Below are positions 1 to 8,382 of a stretch of DNA of 64,000 nt, piece by piece (positions within the stretch are counted from its first letter, which is position 1; every line of letters starts with the position of its first letter). A program made the position numbers and the translations under genes. Location of the stretch: positions 7,594,118 through 7,658,117 of the forward strand of contig NZ_JAIFZO010000002.1 in assembly GCF_026341275.1 (NCBI RefSeq), written 5' to 3'. Below the pieces are notes generated by a model. The model made no database searches. It was given only the letters and a program-made list of their open reading frames with translations, and had not been told where the DNA came from. The stretch comes from Streptomyces ortus (GTDB lineage Bacteria; Actinomycetota; Actinomycetes; Streptomycetales; Streptomycetaceae).

Positions 1-1011
1 CAGTTGCACCACGTCCTGCACACCCACCGCCTGGGTGAGGGCCCCGGCCAGGCTCAGCACCTGCGAGATCGAGACGAGGCGGGTACCGGTCTCCCCGTGC
101 CGGAAGGCCGCCGGACCCTCCCGCGCCACGGCCCGGGCCCGGGTGATGCGCACGCTCAGCCCGTTCGTACTCGGGTAGAAGCGGAACGACAGCCAGTCCG
201 ACGGCGGACGCAGCGCCACGAACGACGTCATCTGCTGGCTGATCAGCGCGGCCCGGTAGCGGTCCTCGTAGACCGGGTCGTTCAGCCAGGGCACCGACGC
301 CCACAACTGGGTGCCCAGCAGAGCGCTGACCGGCAGCCCCAGCAGCTCGGCCGACGCGGCGTTGGCGAAGGTGATCCGCCCCTGCAGATCCAGCGCGCAC
401 AGCCCGTACGGCAGACGCGCCACCATCCGCGACGCCTCGACCGTGCCGAGCGTGCCCGCCACGCTCGCGATGGGCGCGGGGGAGAGGAGATCGGGCTCGG
501 GGCGGATCGGCCGGCCCGTCTCGTGGGCGCGCTCCAGCCGCATCGCGAGCCGGTCGCAGGCGGCCGTCAGATGGTCCCTCTCCCAGTCCGACAGCTCCGG
601 GGGATGACCGCCCGGCCAGGTCACGAAGAGCGCCCCGTACGTGGCCCGGTCGGTCGCCACCGGCAGTGCGGCCAGCGCGAACGGATACGGCAGGACCACC
701 GAGATCCGCGGATAGCGCCGGGCCATCTCCTGCTCGCCGCTCACCCACACGAGCCGCCGGTGGCGCGCGGCCTCCGCCACCGGGATCGGCGCACTCAGGC
801 CCAGCCGCTCCCAGGGAGCCGCGAACGCCCTGGGCAGCCCGGCCATCACCGCCATCTCCAGCACCGGCTCGCCCGGGGCCAGCAGATACACCGCGCCCGA
901 GTGCGCGTGCACGTCGTCCAGGAGCGCCGCCAGCGTCAGGGAGAGCAGCGGTCGGCCGACCGGAGCCGGGGCGGGCCGGGACGAATGCCCGGACGTCTGC
1001 CCGTGGGACAC
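1..1011 (-). CDS. GAF-PAS sensor protein, N-terminal part (runs off window)
   Basis: An open frame runs from a GTG at 1011 to the left edge of the window without a stop, so only the first 337 residues are visible. The GTG is chosen because GGGAGG lies about 8 bases upstream. After a short Pro/Ser-rich leader, residues ~20-150 look like a GAF domain (DVHAHSGAVYLL, then ALAALPVATD followed by YGALFVTW). Residues ~190-300 look like a PAS domain (GLCALDLQGRITFANAASAELLG). In Streptomyces this order is usually followed by another GAF and a SpoIIE-type PP2C phosphatase domain, but that part is not in the window. It lies divergent to a full-length protein of the same general architecture at 1309. 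A sensor role is inferred; the output domain is unknown. Confidence 0.75.
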   Translation of the reverse strand, partial: MSHGQTSGHSSRPAPAPVGRPLLSLTLAALLDDVHAHSGAVYLLAPGEPVLEMAVMAGLPRAFAAPWERLGLSAPIPVAEAARHRRLVWVSGEQEMARRYPRISVVLPYPFALAALPVATDRATYGALFVTWPGGHPPELSDWERDHLTAACDRLAMRLERAHETGRPIRPEPDLLSPAPIASVAGTLGTVEASRMVARLPYGLCALDLQGRITFANAASAELLGLPVSALLGTQLWASVPWLNDPVYEDRYRAALISQQMTSFVALRPPSDWLSFRFYPSTNGLSVRITRARAVAREGPAAFRHGETGTRLVSISQVLSLAGALTQAVGVQDVVQL

Positions 1012-1308
1012 CCCGACCACCTCCCTCGGCCACACGGAGGAACCCAGAGGTCAAGGCTGCCCCGTGGGAGCGGTTCCCGCACGGCGAGGATGCCCGGGTG
1101 CGCCCCCGCGCCCGCGCCGGGCGCCCCCCTCGTTCCGCGCGCCGTCCTACGCAGCGTGACCCCTGACGGCGGTATCCCCGCCGGGCCCCGGAAACTCTCC
1201 GTGACGCCGCCGCAAGGCCCGCGTAAGGGGGCCCCGCGCCTCCGGGCGGCGGGCCGGCCCACTTCGTGACGTGCACAGGGGCTGCGCCCGCGTCCGGAAA
1301 GCGCTGTA

Positions 1309-3777
1309 ATGACGGACGTGGTCAGTGAGGGCGGTGCGGAACGCAGCACGAGAACGCTGCGTGCCGAACTTGCCCTCAAGGCGCTGCGCACGGACCTCGG
1401 CTCGCCCGAACGGCTGCGGAGCGTGCTCGAACAGGCACTCGTCTACGCCGGCGCGACCCTCACCCTGGTGTACGCGCCGGGGGACCGCGGTGACCAGCTG
1501 TGCCTGATCGAGTCCGCGGGCGTCCCCCGGGCCCTGTACGGCGTACGCGACAGTTATCCGCTCTCGGGCGTCTCACCCGCCGCCGACGCCTACCGGGCCG
1601 GGCAGCCCCGCTGGCTCGGCCCCGCGGAACTCGCGCGGCTCCCCGGCGCCCGGCCCACCCCGGCCGGGGACCACTGGCTGGCGGCCCTGCCCCTGCCCCC
1701 CGACCCGCGGGGCGGCGGCTGCCTGGTCGCCGTGAGCGAGCGTCCGGGCGGCTTCGACACCGAGGACCGCAAGTGCCTGGAGCTGTTCGCCGAGGCGGTC
1801 TCCTTCCCGCCCCCGTCCGGCACCGGCGAGTCCGAGCCGCTGCCGAGCAGCTCGTTCAGCCTGGCCATGGACTCCGGCCGGGTCGAGGTCGACGACGAGA
1901 TGCTGCGGCTGTTCGGACTCGCGCCCGACGAGTTCGACGGCAAGGTCGAGACGCTGCTGAGCATGACCGTGCCGGAGGATCTGCCCACCCTGATGTCCGT
2001 GGTGGAGGCCGACCACATGTCCATCGGCGAGCGGGAGCTGGAGTTCCGTATCCTCCAGCCCTCCGGCGACCAGCGGTGGCTGAGGCTGCGCGCCCGGCTG
2101 CTGCCCGCCGCCGACGGACGCCCGGCCCGGCTGGTGGGCACCGTCGCCGACGCCTCGAAACTGCGGTCCGGCGGCAACGAGGTGGCCCGCGTCCAGCGCC
2201 TCGCCGCCGCCCTCGCCACCGCGGGCACTGTCCGCGACGTCGGCCAGGCGGTCGTCACCGCCCTGCGCCGCCCTCTGAACGCCGACCGCATCGCCCTGGC
2301 CGAACTGGAGGGCGACCGCCTCGTCGTCACCGTCCTGGATCCACCGGAGCCTGAGTCCTGGCCCGAGGTGTGGCGCACCGAGTGGCGCTCGGAGTGGCCC
2401 GACGCCCCCGTGCGCACCATGCCGACCCTGGAGGCCGCCCTGCGCGAGGGCCGCGCGGCGATCTGGCCCGCCGGGACCCCGTTGGAGGCCGCGCTCGCCG
2501 ACGTCGGCCCCGGCGGCCTGGCCGTACTGCCCCTGCCGGCCGGCGGCCGGATGGCGGGCGCCTGCCTCATCGGCTGGGACACCCCGCACGACTTCGGCCC
2601 CGACGAACGCGCCCTGCTCACCGCCTCCGCAGGCCTCGCCGGCCAGGCCCTGATGCGCGCCCACGCCTTCGACGCCGAACACGAACTCGTCGGCATGCTC
2701 CAGCGCACCCTCCTGCCGCGCAGACTGCCGCCGCTGCCCGGCGCCGAGGCCGTCGCCCGCTATCTGCCCACCACGGCGGGCCTGGAGGTCGGCGGCGACT
2801 GGTACGACGTCATCCCGCTGCCCGACAACCACGTCGCCCTCGTCATCGGCGACGTCCAGGGACACAACGCCCAGGCCGCCACCCTGATGGGCCAGATGCG
2901 CACCGCCCTGCGCGCGTACGCCGTCGAGGGCCACCCACCGGACGTGGTCGTCTCGCACGCCAACCGGCTCCTCACGGGCATGGAGACCGACCTCTTCGCC
3001 ACCTGCTGCTACGTCGACGTGGACATGGCGGAGGGCACCGCCTGGTGCGTACGGGCCGGACATCTGCCGCCGGTCCTGCGGCACCCGGACGGCACCACGG
3101 ACATCGTCGTCACGGAGGGCGGGCCGCCGCTCGGGGTCATCACCCAGGCCGACTTCCCGATGAGCCCGCTGCCGCTGCGGCCCGGCACCGTGGTGGCCCT
3201 CACCACCGACGGCCTGGTCGAGTCCTCCGAACTGGAGATGGACGACGGCCTGCGCCGGCTCGCCGGCCAACTGGGCGCCGCCGACCCCGCACACCTCGGA
3301 CTCGTCGCGGACGCCCTCCTCGCGGACGCCAACCGGGGCGACGACGTGGCCCTGCTCCTCATGCGCTACGACGGCCTGGACCTGAGGCCGCTGCGCGAGA
3401 GCTGGACGGTGTGGCGCGTCCCCGAGGCGGTCCGCCACGCCCGCCGCTTCACCCGGCGCGCCCTGCGGGCCTGGGGGGTCGGGGACGAGCCCGACGCCAT
3501 CCTCCTGATCGTCTCCGAACTCGTCACCAACGCCCTCGTGCACACCGACGGCCAGGTCCGCCTCGACCTCACCCTCATCAACGACCGCATGCGCGTCGCC
3601 GTCGCAGACTCCTCACCGCGGTCGCCCGTCAAGCCCACGAGCATCGGCTGGGAGGCCACCGGAGGCCGCGGCATACTGCTGGTCGAGGCCCTCTCCGCCA
3701 CCTGGGGGACCGTCCCGGTCAGCGGCGGCAAACAGGTCTGGGCCGAACTCCCCCTGATCGGGCCCATCGGGGACTGA
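1309..3777 (+). CDS. GAF-PAS-GAF-SpoIIE phosphatase with C-terminal HATPase (anti-sigma kinase-like) domain
   Basis: Large cytoplasmic signalling protein (822 aa), predicted to dephosphorylate anti-anti-sigma proteins (SpoIIE/RsbU role) and perhaps also act as their kinase. Order of parts: GAF-like region (~30-150), PAS region (~170-285, ending WLRLRARLLPAADGRPARLVGTV), second GAF (~290-450), and a PP2C/SpoIIE domain (~470-690) with the metal-binding VGGDWYD and VIGDVQGHN motifs. The C-terminal GHKL ATPase domain (~705-820) has an N-box ELVTNALVHT and a G-box GGRGILLVEAL. The ATG at 1309 follows a weak GGAAAG. No transmembrane segment is seen, so the signal is probably cytoplasmic. The gene is divergent from a second GAF/PAS protein at the window edge. 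Domain calls are firm; the partner sigma system is not visible here. Confidence 0.92.
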   Translation: MTDVVSEGGAERSTRTLRAELALKALRTDLGSPERLRSVLEQALVYAGATLTLVYAPGDRGDQLCLIESAGVPRALYGVRDSYPLSGVSPAADAYRAGQPRWLGPAELARLPGARPTPAGDHWLAALPLPPDPRGGGCLVAVSERPGGFDTEDRKCLELFAEAVSFPPPSGTGESEPLPSSSFSLAMDSGRVEVDDEMLRLFGLAPDEFDGKVETLLSMTVPEDLPTLMSVVEADHMSIGERELEFRILQPSGDQRWLRLRARLLPAADGRPARLVGTVADASKLRSGGNEVARVQRLAAALATAGTVRDVGQAVVTALRRPLNADRIALAELEGDRLVVTVLDPPEPESWPEVWRTEWRSEWPDAPVRTMPTLEAALREGRAAIWPAGTPLEAALADVGPGGLAVLPLPAGGRMAGACLIGWDTPHDFGPDERALLTASAGLAGQALMRAHAFDAEHELVGMLQRTLLPRRLPPLPGAEAVARYLPTTAGLEVGGDWYDVIPLPDNHVALVIGDVQGHNAQAATLMGQMRTALRAYAVEGHPPDVVVSHANRLLTGMETDLFATCCYVDVDMAEGTAWCVRAGHLPPVLRHPDGTTDIVVTEGGPPLGVITQADFPMSPLPLRPGTVVALTTDGLVESSELEMDDGLRRLAGQLGAADPAHLGLVADALLADANRGDDVALLLMRYDGLDLRPLRESWTVWRVPEAVRHARRFTRRALRAWGVGDEPDAILLIVSELVTNALVHTDGQVRLDLTLINDRMRVAVADSSPRSPVKPTSIGWEATGGRGILLVEALSATWGTVPVSGGKQVWAELPLIGPIGD

Positions 3778-3820
3778 ACGGAGAGGCCGGGCGGCGAGCC
3801 GGGCAAGGAGACTGATTCCC

Positions 3821-4324
3821 ATGCGCCTCCTCCTCATGTCCGACACCCACCTCCCCAAGCGCGCCAAGGAACTCCCCGAGCCACTCCTGGCCGAACTCCC
3901 GCGCGCCGACGTCGTGATCCATGCCGGCGACTGGGTGGACACCGCGACCCTCGACCTCCTCGAAAGCCGCACGCGCCGGTTCATCGGCGTGTACGGGAAC
4001 AACGACGGCCCCGCCCTCAGGGCCCGCCTCCCCGAGATCGCCCGCGCGGAACTCGACGGCCTGCGCCTCGGGGTGGTCCACGAGACCGGCGCAGCCCAGG
4101 GCCGCGAACGCCGCTGCGCGGAGCGCTTCCCCGACCTCGACGTCCTGGTCTTCGGCCACAGCCACATCCCCTGGGACACCACGGCCGCCACCGGACTGCG
4201 CCTGCTCAACCCGGGCTCGCCCACCGACCGCAGACGCCAGCCGCACTGTACGTACATGACCGCGACCGTGAAGGACGGCGGTCTGGACGAGGTCAGCCTG
4301 CACCGCCTGCCGCCGCGCGGCTGA
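3821..4324 (+). CDS. Metallophosphoesterase, YfcE/MJ0936 type
   Basis: Compact single-domain phosphodiesterase of 167 aa, the usual length of the YfcE/Vps29-like family. The metal-binding set is visible: SDTHLP near the start, HAGDW (~31-35), GNNDG (~64-68), the histidine of VVHETG and the terminal GHSHIPW (~110-116), followed by LLNPGSPTDRR. Such enzymes hydrolyse phosphodiesters with a two-metal centre; the natural substrate is usually unknown. AAGGAG lies about 11 bases before the ATG. The gene is 43 bases downstream of the SpoIIE-type phosphatase and may be cotranscribed with it. It faces the xdhC-like gene with only 3 bases between their stop codons. Confidence 0.88.
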   Translation: MRLLLMSDTHLPKRAKELPEPLLAELPRADVVIHAGDWVDTATLDLLESRTRRFIGVYGNNDGPALRARLPEIARAELDGLRLGVVHETGAAQGRERRCAERFPDLDVLVFGHSHIPWDTTAATGLRLLNPGSPTDRRRQPHCTYMTATVKDGGLDEVSLHRLPPRG

Positions 4325-4327
4325 CCT

Positions 4328-5431
4328 TCACTGCCGCCGCGGGTGGATCTCCCCGTGCGTCGCCGCCAGCGGCGCGCCGCTGCCGCCCCAGCGCAGCGCG
4401 ACGATCTCCGCGGCGACGGACACGGCCACCTCCTCGGGCGTACGCGCCCCGAGGTCCAGGCCGACCGGCGAGCGCAGCCGGGCCAGTTCGGCCCCGTCGA
4501 GCCCGCCGTCGCGCAGCCGTTTCATCCGGTCGTCGTGCGTGCGCCGGCTGCCCATCGCCCCGATGTACGCGGCCGGGCGGCGCAGCGCCTCCTCCAGGAG
4601 CGGCACATCGAACTTGGGATCGTGGGTGAGGACGCAGATCACCGTGCGCTCGTCGGTGTCCGTTTGCCGCAGAAAGCGGTGCGGCCACTCGACGACGACC
4701 TCGACGCCCGGCGGGAAGCGCTTCGGGGTGGCGAAGACGGGCCGCGCGTCGCACACGGTGACCCGGTAGCCCAGAAAGTCCCCGATGCGGGCCACCGCCG
4801 CCGCGTAGTCGATCGCCCCGAAGACCAGCATGCGCGGCGGGGGAGCGAAGGAGTGCAGGAAGACCGTCACCGCGTCCTCGCGCCGCTCGCCGTGCGGGCC
4901 GTAGTGCCGGCGGCCGGTGGCTCCCAGGGCCAGTTCGCCCCGCGCGTCGGCGGTCACCGCCACGTCCAGGCCACTCGTGCCGAGCGTGCCGGACACCTCG
5001 TCCGCCCAGACGGCGAGGGTCGCGCCGCGCCGGGCCGGGCCGTCGAGCACCGTCGCCACGGTCACCGGGCGGCCCGCGGCCACCGACTCCGCAACCGCCC
5101 CGAAGGACGGGTCGAGGGCGGCCGTCACGGGCCGTACGAGGAGGGTGATCTCCCCGCCGCAGGTCAGCCCGACGGCGAACGCGTCCGCGTCGCTGTACCC
5201 GAAGGTCTCGAGCCGGACCTCGCCCGCCCCGACGACCTCCCGCGCCAGCTCGTACACCGCGCCCTCGACACAGCCGCCGGACACACTGCCCACGACCTCG
5301 TCACCGGGGCCGACGGCCATGGAGGCGCCCGGGTCCCGGGGCGCGCTGCGGCTGACGGCGACGACGGTGGCGAGCCCGAACGGGGAGCCCTCCGCGTACC
5401 ACCGGCCCAGTGCCGGGAGGATCTCACGCAT
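4328..5431 (-). CDS. XdhC/CoxI family molybdenum-hydroxylase maturation protein
   Basis: Accessory protein (367 aa) of the XdhC family, which binds molybdenum cofactor and helps its sulfuration and insertion into xanthine-dehydrogenase-type enzymes. The N-terminal XdhC/CoxI domain carries the GSVSGGCVEGAV motif with the family cysteine (~49-60). The C-terminal half is a Rossmann-like domain starting RMLVFGAIDYAAAV and ending with GAMGSRRTHDDRMKRL and the conserved SPVGLDLGARTPEEVAVSVAAEI. It is the last gene of the six-gene operon and its ATG overlaps the stop of the VWA gene by 8 bases, implying translational coupling. Confidence 0.9.
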   Translation of the reverse strand: MREILPALGRWYAEGSPFGLATVVAVSRSAPRDPGASMAVGPGDEVVGSVSGGCVEGAVYELAREVVGAGEVRLETFGYSDADAFAVGLTCGGEITLLVRPVTAALDPSFGAVAESVAAGRPVTVATVLDGPARRGATLAVWADEVSGTLGTSGLDVAVTADARGELALGATGRRHYGPHGERREDAVTVFLHSFAPPPRMLVFGAIDYAAAVARIGDFLGYRVTVCDARPVFATPKRFPPGVEVVVEWPHRFLRQTDTDERTVICVLTHDPKFDVPLLEEALRRPAAYIGAMGSRRTHDDRMKRLRDGGLDGAELARLRSPVGLDLGARTPEEVAVSVAAEIVALRWGGSGAPLAATHGEIHPRRQ

Positions 5432-6581
5432 GGTCCGCTCCTCTCACCACCGCGGCCAGACGTTCCAGCGCGGCCAGACTGTGGCCCTCGACGAACGCGT
5501 CCACGCTCGGCAGTGCCGCCGCCATACCGGCGGCCACGGGCGCGTATCCGGGACGGGCCTTGCGCGGATTGGCCCAGATCACCCGGTGCGCGAGCCGGTG
5601 CAAGCGTCGCATCTGGGCGGCGAGCGGTTCCGGATCGCCACGCTCCCAGCCGTCCGACAGCACGACGACCACCGCGCCGCGTGCCATCCCGCGCTGCCCC
5701 CACCGGTCGAGGAAGTCCCGCAGCAGCTCGCCGAGCCGGGTGCCGCCACGCCAGTCGGGTACGGCCGCCGCGACCGCGGCCAGCGCGGTGCCGGGGTCGC
5801 GGTGCGCCAGCTCACGGGTGACCCGCGTCAGCCGCGTACCGATCGTGAACACCTCCGTGGGCGCCCGGCCGCCGTGCGCCGCGGCGTGTGCGAACCGCAG
5901 CAGCGCGTCCGCGTACGCCGCCATGGAACCGCTCACGTCCACCAGCAGCACCAGCCGCCGCGGCCGGGCGGCCCGCGCCCTGCGCAGCGGTGGCGCGGGC
6001 TCACCGCCCCGCCGCAGCATCTCCCGCACGGTACGGCGGGGATCGACGGCCCCGCGCCGGGCCGGCCGCAGCCGCGCGGTACGCCGAAGCTCCCCACGCG
6101 GTGCGAACGCGGCGAGCAGCCGCCGCAGTTGACCCCGTTCCGCCTCGGTGAGCCCCGCGAAGTCCCGGTGCCGCAACACCTCGGCCGAGCTCGCGAGAAC
6201 CGCCGCGGGTACGCCGTCCCGCTCGCCCTCACCGCCGCCGCGGGGGACGGGTCCGGCCTCCCGCACGGTCACCCTCAGCCGTGTGGCGGGAGCGGCGCGC
6301 ACCGCCCTGCCCCCGGTGCCCGCGCCCCCGAAGTAGGCCGCGAACACCCGGTCGTACCGCTCCAGGTCGTCCCGGCTCCCGCACAGGGTGAGCCGCCCCG
6401 ACCAGTACACGTCGGACCGCACCCCGGGCCGCAGCGCAGCGAGCGCACCGATCAGCGCCTGTACGCGGTCGGGGCCGGCGTCGATCCCGGCGGCCCGCAG
6501 GGCACGGGCGAAGCCGACGAGCACGGCGGACGCGTCGACAGCTCCTCGCGCACCGGTCTCCCGCGCCCTGTCCCGGCTCAC
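5424..6581 (-). CDS. coxE: VWA domain protein, CoxE type
   Basis: Protein of 385 aa with a von Willebrand factor A domain in its C-terminal half. The MIDAS motif is seen as LVDVSGSM (~210-217), with further family segments FTIGTRLTRVT and VVVLSDGWERGDPE. CoxE works with the MoxR-type ATPase CoxD to mature the Cu/Mo or Mo centre of CO dehydrogenase and related enzymes. The start is a GTG at 6581 whose GTGA overlaps the stop of the upstream MoxR gene. The same frame stays open upstream across that gene, but codons there are antisense-like and lack homology. The N-terminal region (~1-180) is alpha-helical with many Arg and carries LYWSGR-like family features (VYWSGRLTLCG). Confidence 0.87.
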   Translation of the reverse strand: MSRDRARETGARGAVDASAVLVGFARALRAAGIDAGPDRVQALIGALAALRPGVRSDVYWSGRLTLCGSRDDLERYDRVFAAYFGGAGTGGRAVRAAPATRLRVTVREAGPVPRGGGEGERDGVPAAVLASSAEVLRHRDFAGLTEAERGQLRRLLAAFAPRGELRRTARLRPARRGAVDPRRTVREMLRRGGEPAPPLRRARAARPRRLVLLVDVSGSMAAYADALLRFAHAAAHGGRAPTEVFTIGTRLTRVTRELAHRDPGTALAAVAAAVPDWRGGTRLGELLRDFLDRWGQRGMARGAVVVVLSDGWERGDPEPLAAQMRRLHRLAHRVIWANPRKARPGYAPVAAGMAAALPSVDAFVEGHSLAALERLAAVVRGADHA

Positions 6582-7525
6582 GTCCCGCGCACCGCCAGCA
6601 GCGCCGTCAGGTCGAGCCCGCGGGCCCGCTCCAGGTCCTCCCGGTACTTCAACACAGAGCCCAGCGTGGCCACCGCCAGCTCCGCGTCGGCCTCCGTGGC
6701 GCCCAGCGCGGCCATCGCCTCCGCCCAGTCGATGGTCTCCGCGACCCCCGGCGGCTTGACCAGCTCCTGCGCCCGCAACGCCTGTACCAGCGTCGTCACC
6801 TGCTCGGCGAGCCGCGCCGACGCGGCCGGCACCCGCCGCCGCACGATGGCGAGCTCGCGGGCGAAGCCGGGGTGGTCGAACCAGTGGTAGAGGCAGCGCC
6901 GCTTCAGCGCGTCGTGCACCTCGCGGGTCCGGTTGGAGGTGAGCACCACGACCGGCGGCGACTGCGCGCGCAGTGTGCCCAGTTCGGGGATCGTCACCGT
7001 GTACTCGGACAGCAGCTCCAGAAGGAAGGCCTCGAACTCGTCGTCGGCACGGTCGATCTCGTCGACGAGCAGCACGCACGACCGGGTCTCCAGCGCTCGC
7101 AGCAGCGGCCGGGCGATCAGGAAGCGGCGCCCGTACAGTTCGCCCTCCAGCCGGTCCGCGTCGGTGATCCCGGCCGCCTCGGCCGCCCGCAGATGCAGCA
7201 ACTGGCGCGGGAAGTCCCAGTCGTACAGCGCCTGGGAGGCGTCGATGCCCTCGTAGCACTGGAGGCGGATCAGCGGAGCGCCGAGCGCGGTGGCGAGGGC
7301 CGACGCGAGCGCGGTCTTGCCCACGCCCGCGTCGCCCTCGCAGAAGACCGGCCGCCGCAGTCTGAGTGCCAGGAAACAGGCGACCGCCAGTCCGTCGTCG
7401 ACGAGATACCCGCTCTCTTCGAGCCGGGCCCGCACGTCGTCGGGCCCGGCCGGCCACACGGATCCCGCGCCGCCTCCGCCCGCGACCCGGCCCTCCTCCT
7501 GCTCCTGGCGTGCGATCGGCCTCAC
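6578..7525 (-). CDS. coxD: MoxR-type AAA+ ATPase, CoxD type
   Basis: AAA+ chaperone-like ATPase of 315 aa. Walker A is GDAGVGKT (64-71), Walker B CVLLVDEIDRAD and sensor 1 VVLTSNRTRE, in the order and spacing of MoxR proteins. Members next to molybdenum hydroxylase genes (CoxD) partner with a VWA protein to assemble the active site. Its ATG at 7525 overlaps the stop of the coxM-like gene by 4 bases, and its own stop overlaps the GTG of the VWA gene. This tight coupling supports a role in maturing the oxidase encoded upstream. Confidence 0.9.
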   Translation of the reverse strand: MRPIARQEQEEGRVAGGGGAGSVWPAGPDDVRARLEESGYLVDDGLAVACFLALRLRRPVFCEGDAGVGKTALASALATALGAPLIRLQCYEGIDASQALYDWDFPRQLLHLRAAEAAGITDADRLEGELYGRRFLIARPLLRALETRSCVLLVDEIDRADDEFEAFLLELLSEYTVTIPELGTLRAQSPPVVVLTSNRTREVHDALKRRCLYHWFDHPGFARELAIVRRRVPAASARLAEQVTTLVQALRAQELVKPPGVAETIDWAEAMAALGATEADAELAVATLGSVLKYREDLERARGLDLTALLAVRGT

Positions 7526-8382
7526 CCCATCCCCGCGGCGGCCAGCACCGAACGCCGCGTGAGCACCCGTGCCAGATGCTCCCGGTACTCGGCGGAGGCC
7601 GCCGGGTCGGCGGCCGGCCGGGTCCCCTCGGCCGCCGACTGCGCGGCCCGTGCCACCCCGTCGGGACCCGCACCCGCCAGCGCCTCCTCGGCGGCCGAGG
7701 CCCGCAGGGGAGTGGGCCCCATGTTGGTGAGGCCGATCCGGGCCTGCGCGATGTGTCCGTCCTCGCGCCGCACGAGTGCCGCCACGCCGACCATGGCCCA
7801 GGCCTGCGCCACCCGGCTGAACTTCTCGTAGTGGAAGCCCCAGCCGTCGGACTCGCCGGTCTTCGGGACCCGCACCTCCACCAGCAGCTCGTCCGGCCGC
7901 AGGGCGCTCTGCAGGAAGTCGACGAAGAACTCCCGGGCGGGGATGCTCCGCCGGCCGCCCGGACCCGCCGCGACCAGTTCCGCGTCCAGCGCGAGCGCCA
8001 CCGCGGGCAGGTCGCCGCCGGGATCGGCGTGGGCGAGCGAGCCGCCGAGGGTGCCCCGATGGCGGATGGCCGGGTCGGCGACCGTGGCCGCCGCGGCGGC
8101 GAGCAGGCCCGCGTAACGGCGGACCAGCGGGTCGGCGATGACGTCGTGGTGGGTGGTCAGCGCGCCGATGACCAGCGCGTCGCCCTCTTCGCGGACCCCG
8201 CGCAGCCCGGGGATCCGGCCCACGTCGACGACCAGTTCGGGGAAGGCGAGCCGCAGCCGCAGCAACGGCAGCAGACTCTGTCCGCCGGCCAGCACCTTCG
8301 CGTCCTCACCCGTCCCGGCGAGCGTACGGACGGCGTCGTCGACGCTCGTGGGGCGTACGTACTCGAATGCCGGAGGAATCAT
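7522..8382 (-). CDS. coxM: Molybdenum hydroxylase FAD-binding subunit (CoxM type)
   Basis: Medium subunit (286 aa, normal length) that binds FAD and passes electrons from the Fe-S subunit to an acceptor. The two FAD-binding motifs of the vanillyl-alcohol-oxidase fold are visible: AGGQS at 32-36 and TLGGSLAHADP at 111-121. The C-terminal CODH flavoprotein domain follows. It is third in the S-L-M gene order. Its ATG overlaps the end of the large-subunit gene by 4 bases. The exact substrate of the complex cannot be read from this subunit. Confidence 0.92.
   Translation of the reverse strand: MIPPAFEYVRPTSVDDAVRTLAGTGEDAKVLAGGQSLLPLLRLRLAFPELVVDVGRIPGLRGVREEGDALVIGALTTHHDVIADPLVRRYAGLLAAAAATVADPAIRHRGTLGGSLAHADPGGDLPAVALALDAELVAAGPGGRRSIPAREFFVDFLQSALRPDELLVEVRVPKTGESDGWGFHYEKFSRVAQAWAMVGVAALVRREDGHIAQARIGLTNMGPTPLRASAAEEALAGAGPDGVARAAQSAAEGTRPAADPAASAEYREHLARVLTRRSVLAAAGMG

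Noticed and set aside
4..1269. Plus-strand open frame of 421 codons at the left edge
   Set aside because: Arg/Gly/Pro-rich shadow of the GAF-PAS gene on the minus strand.
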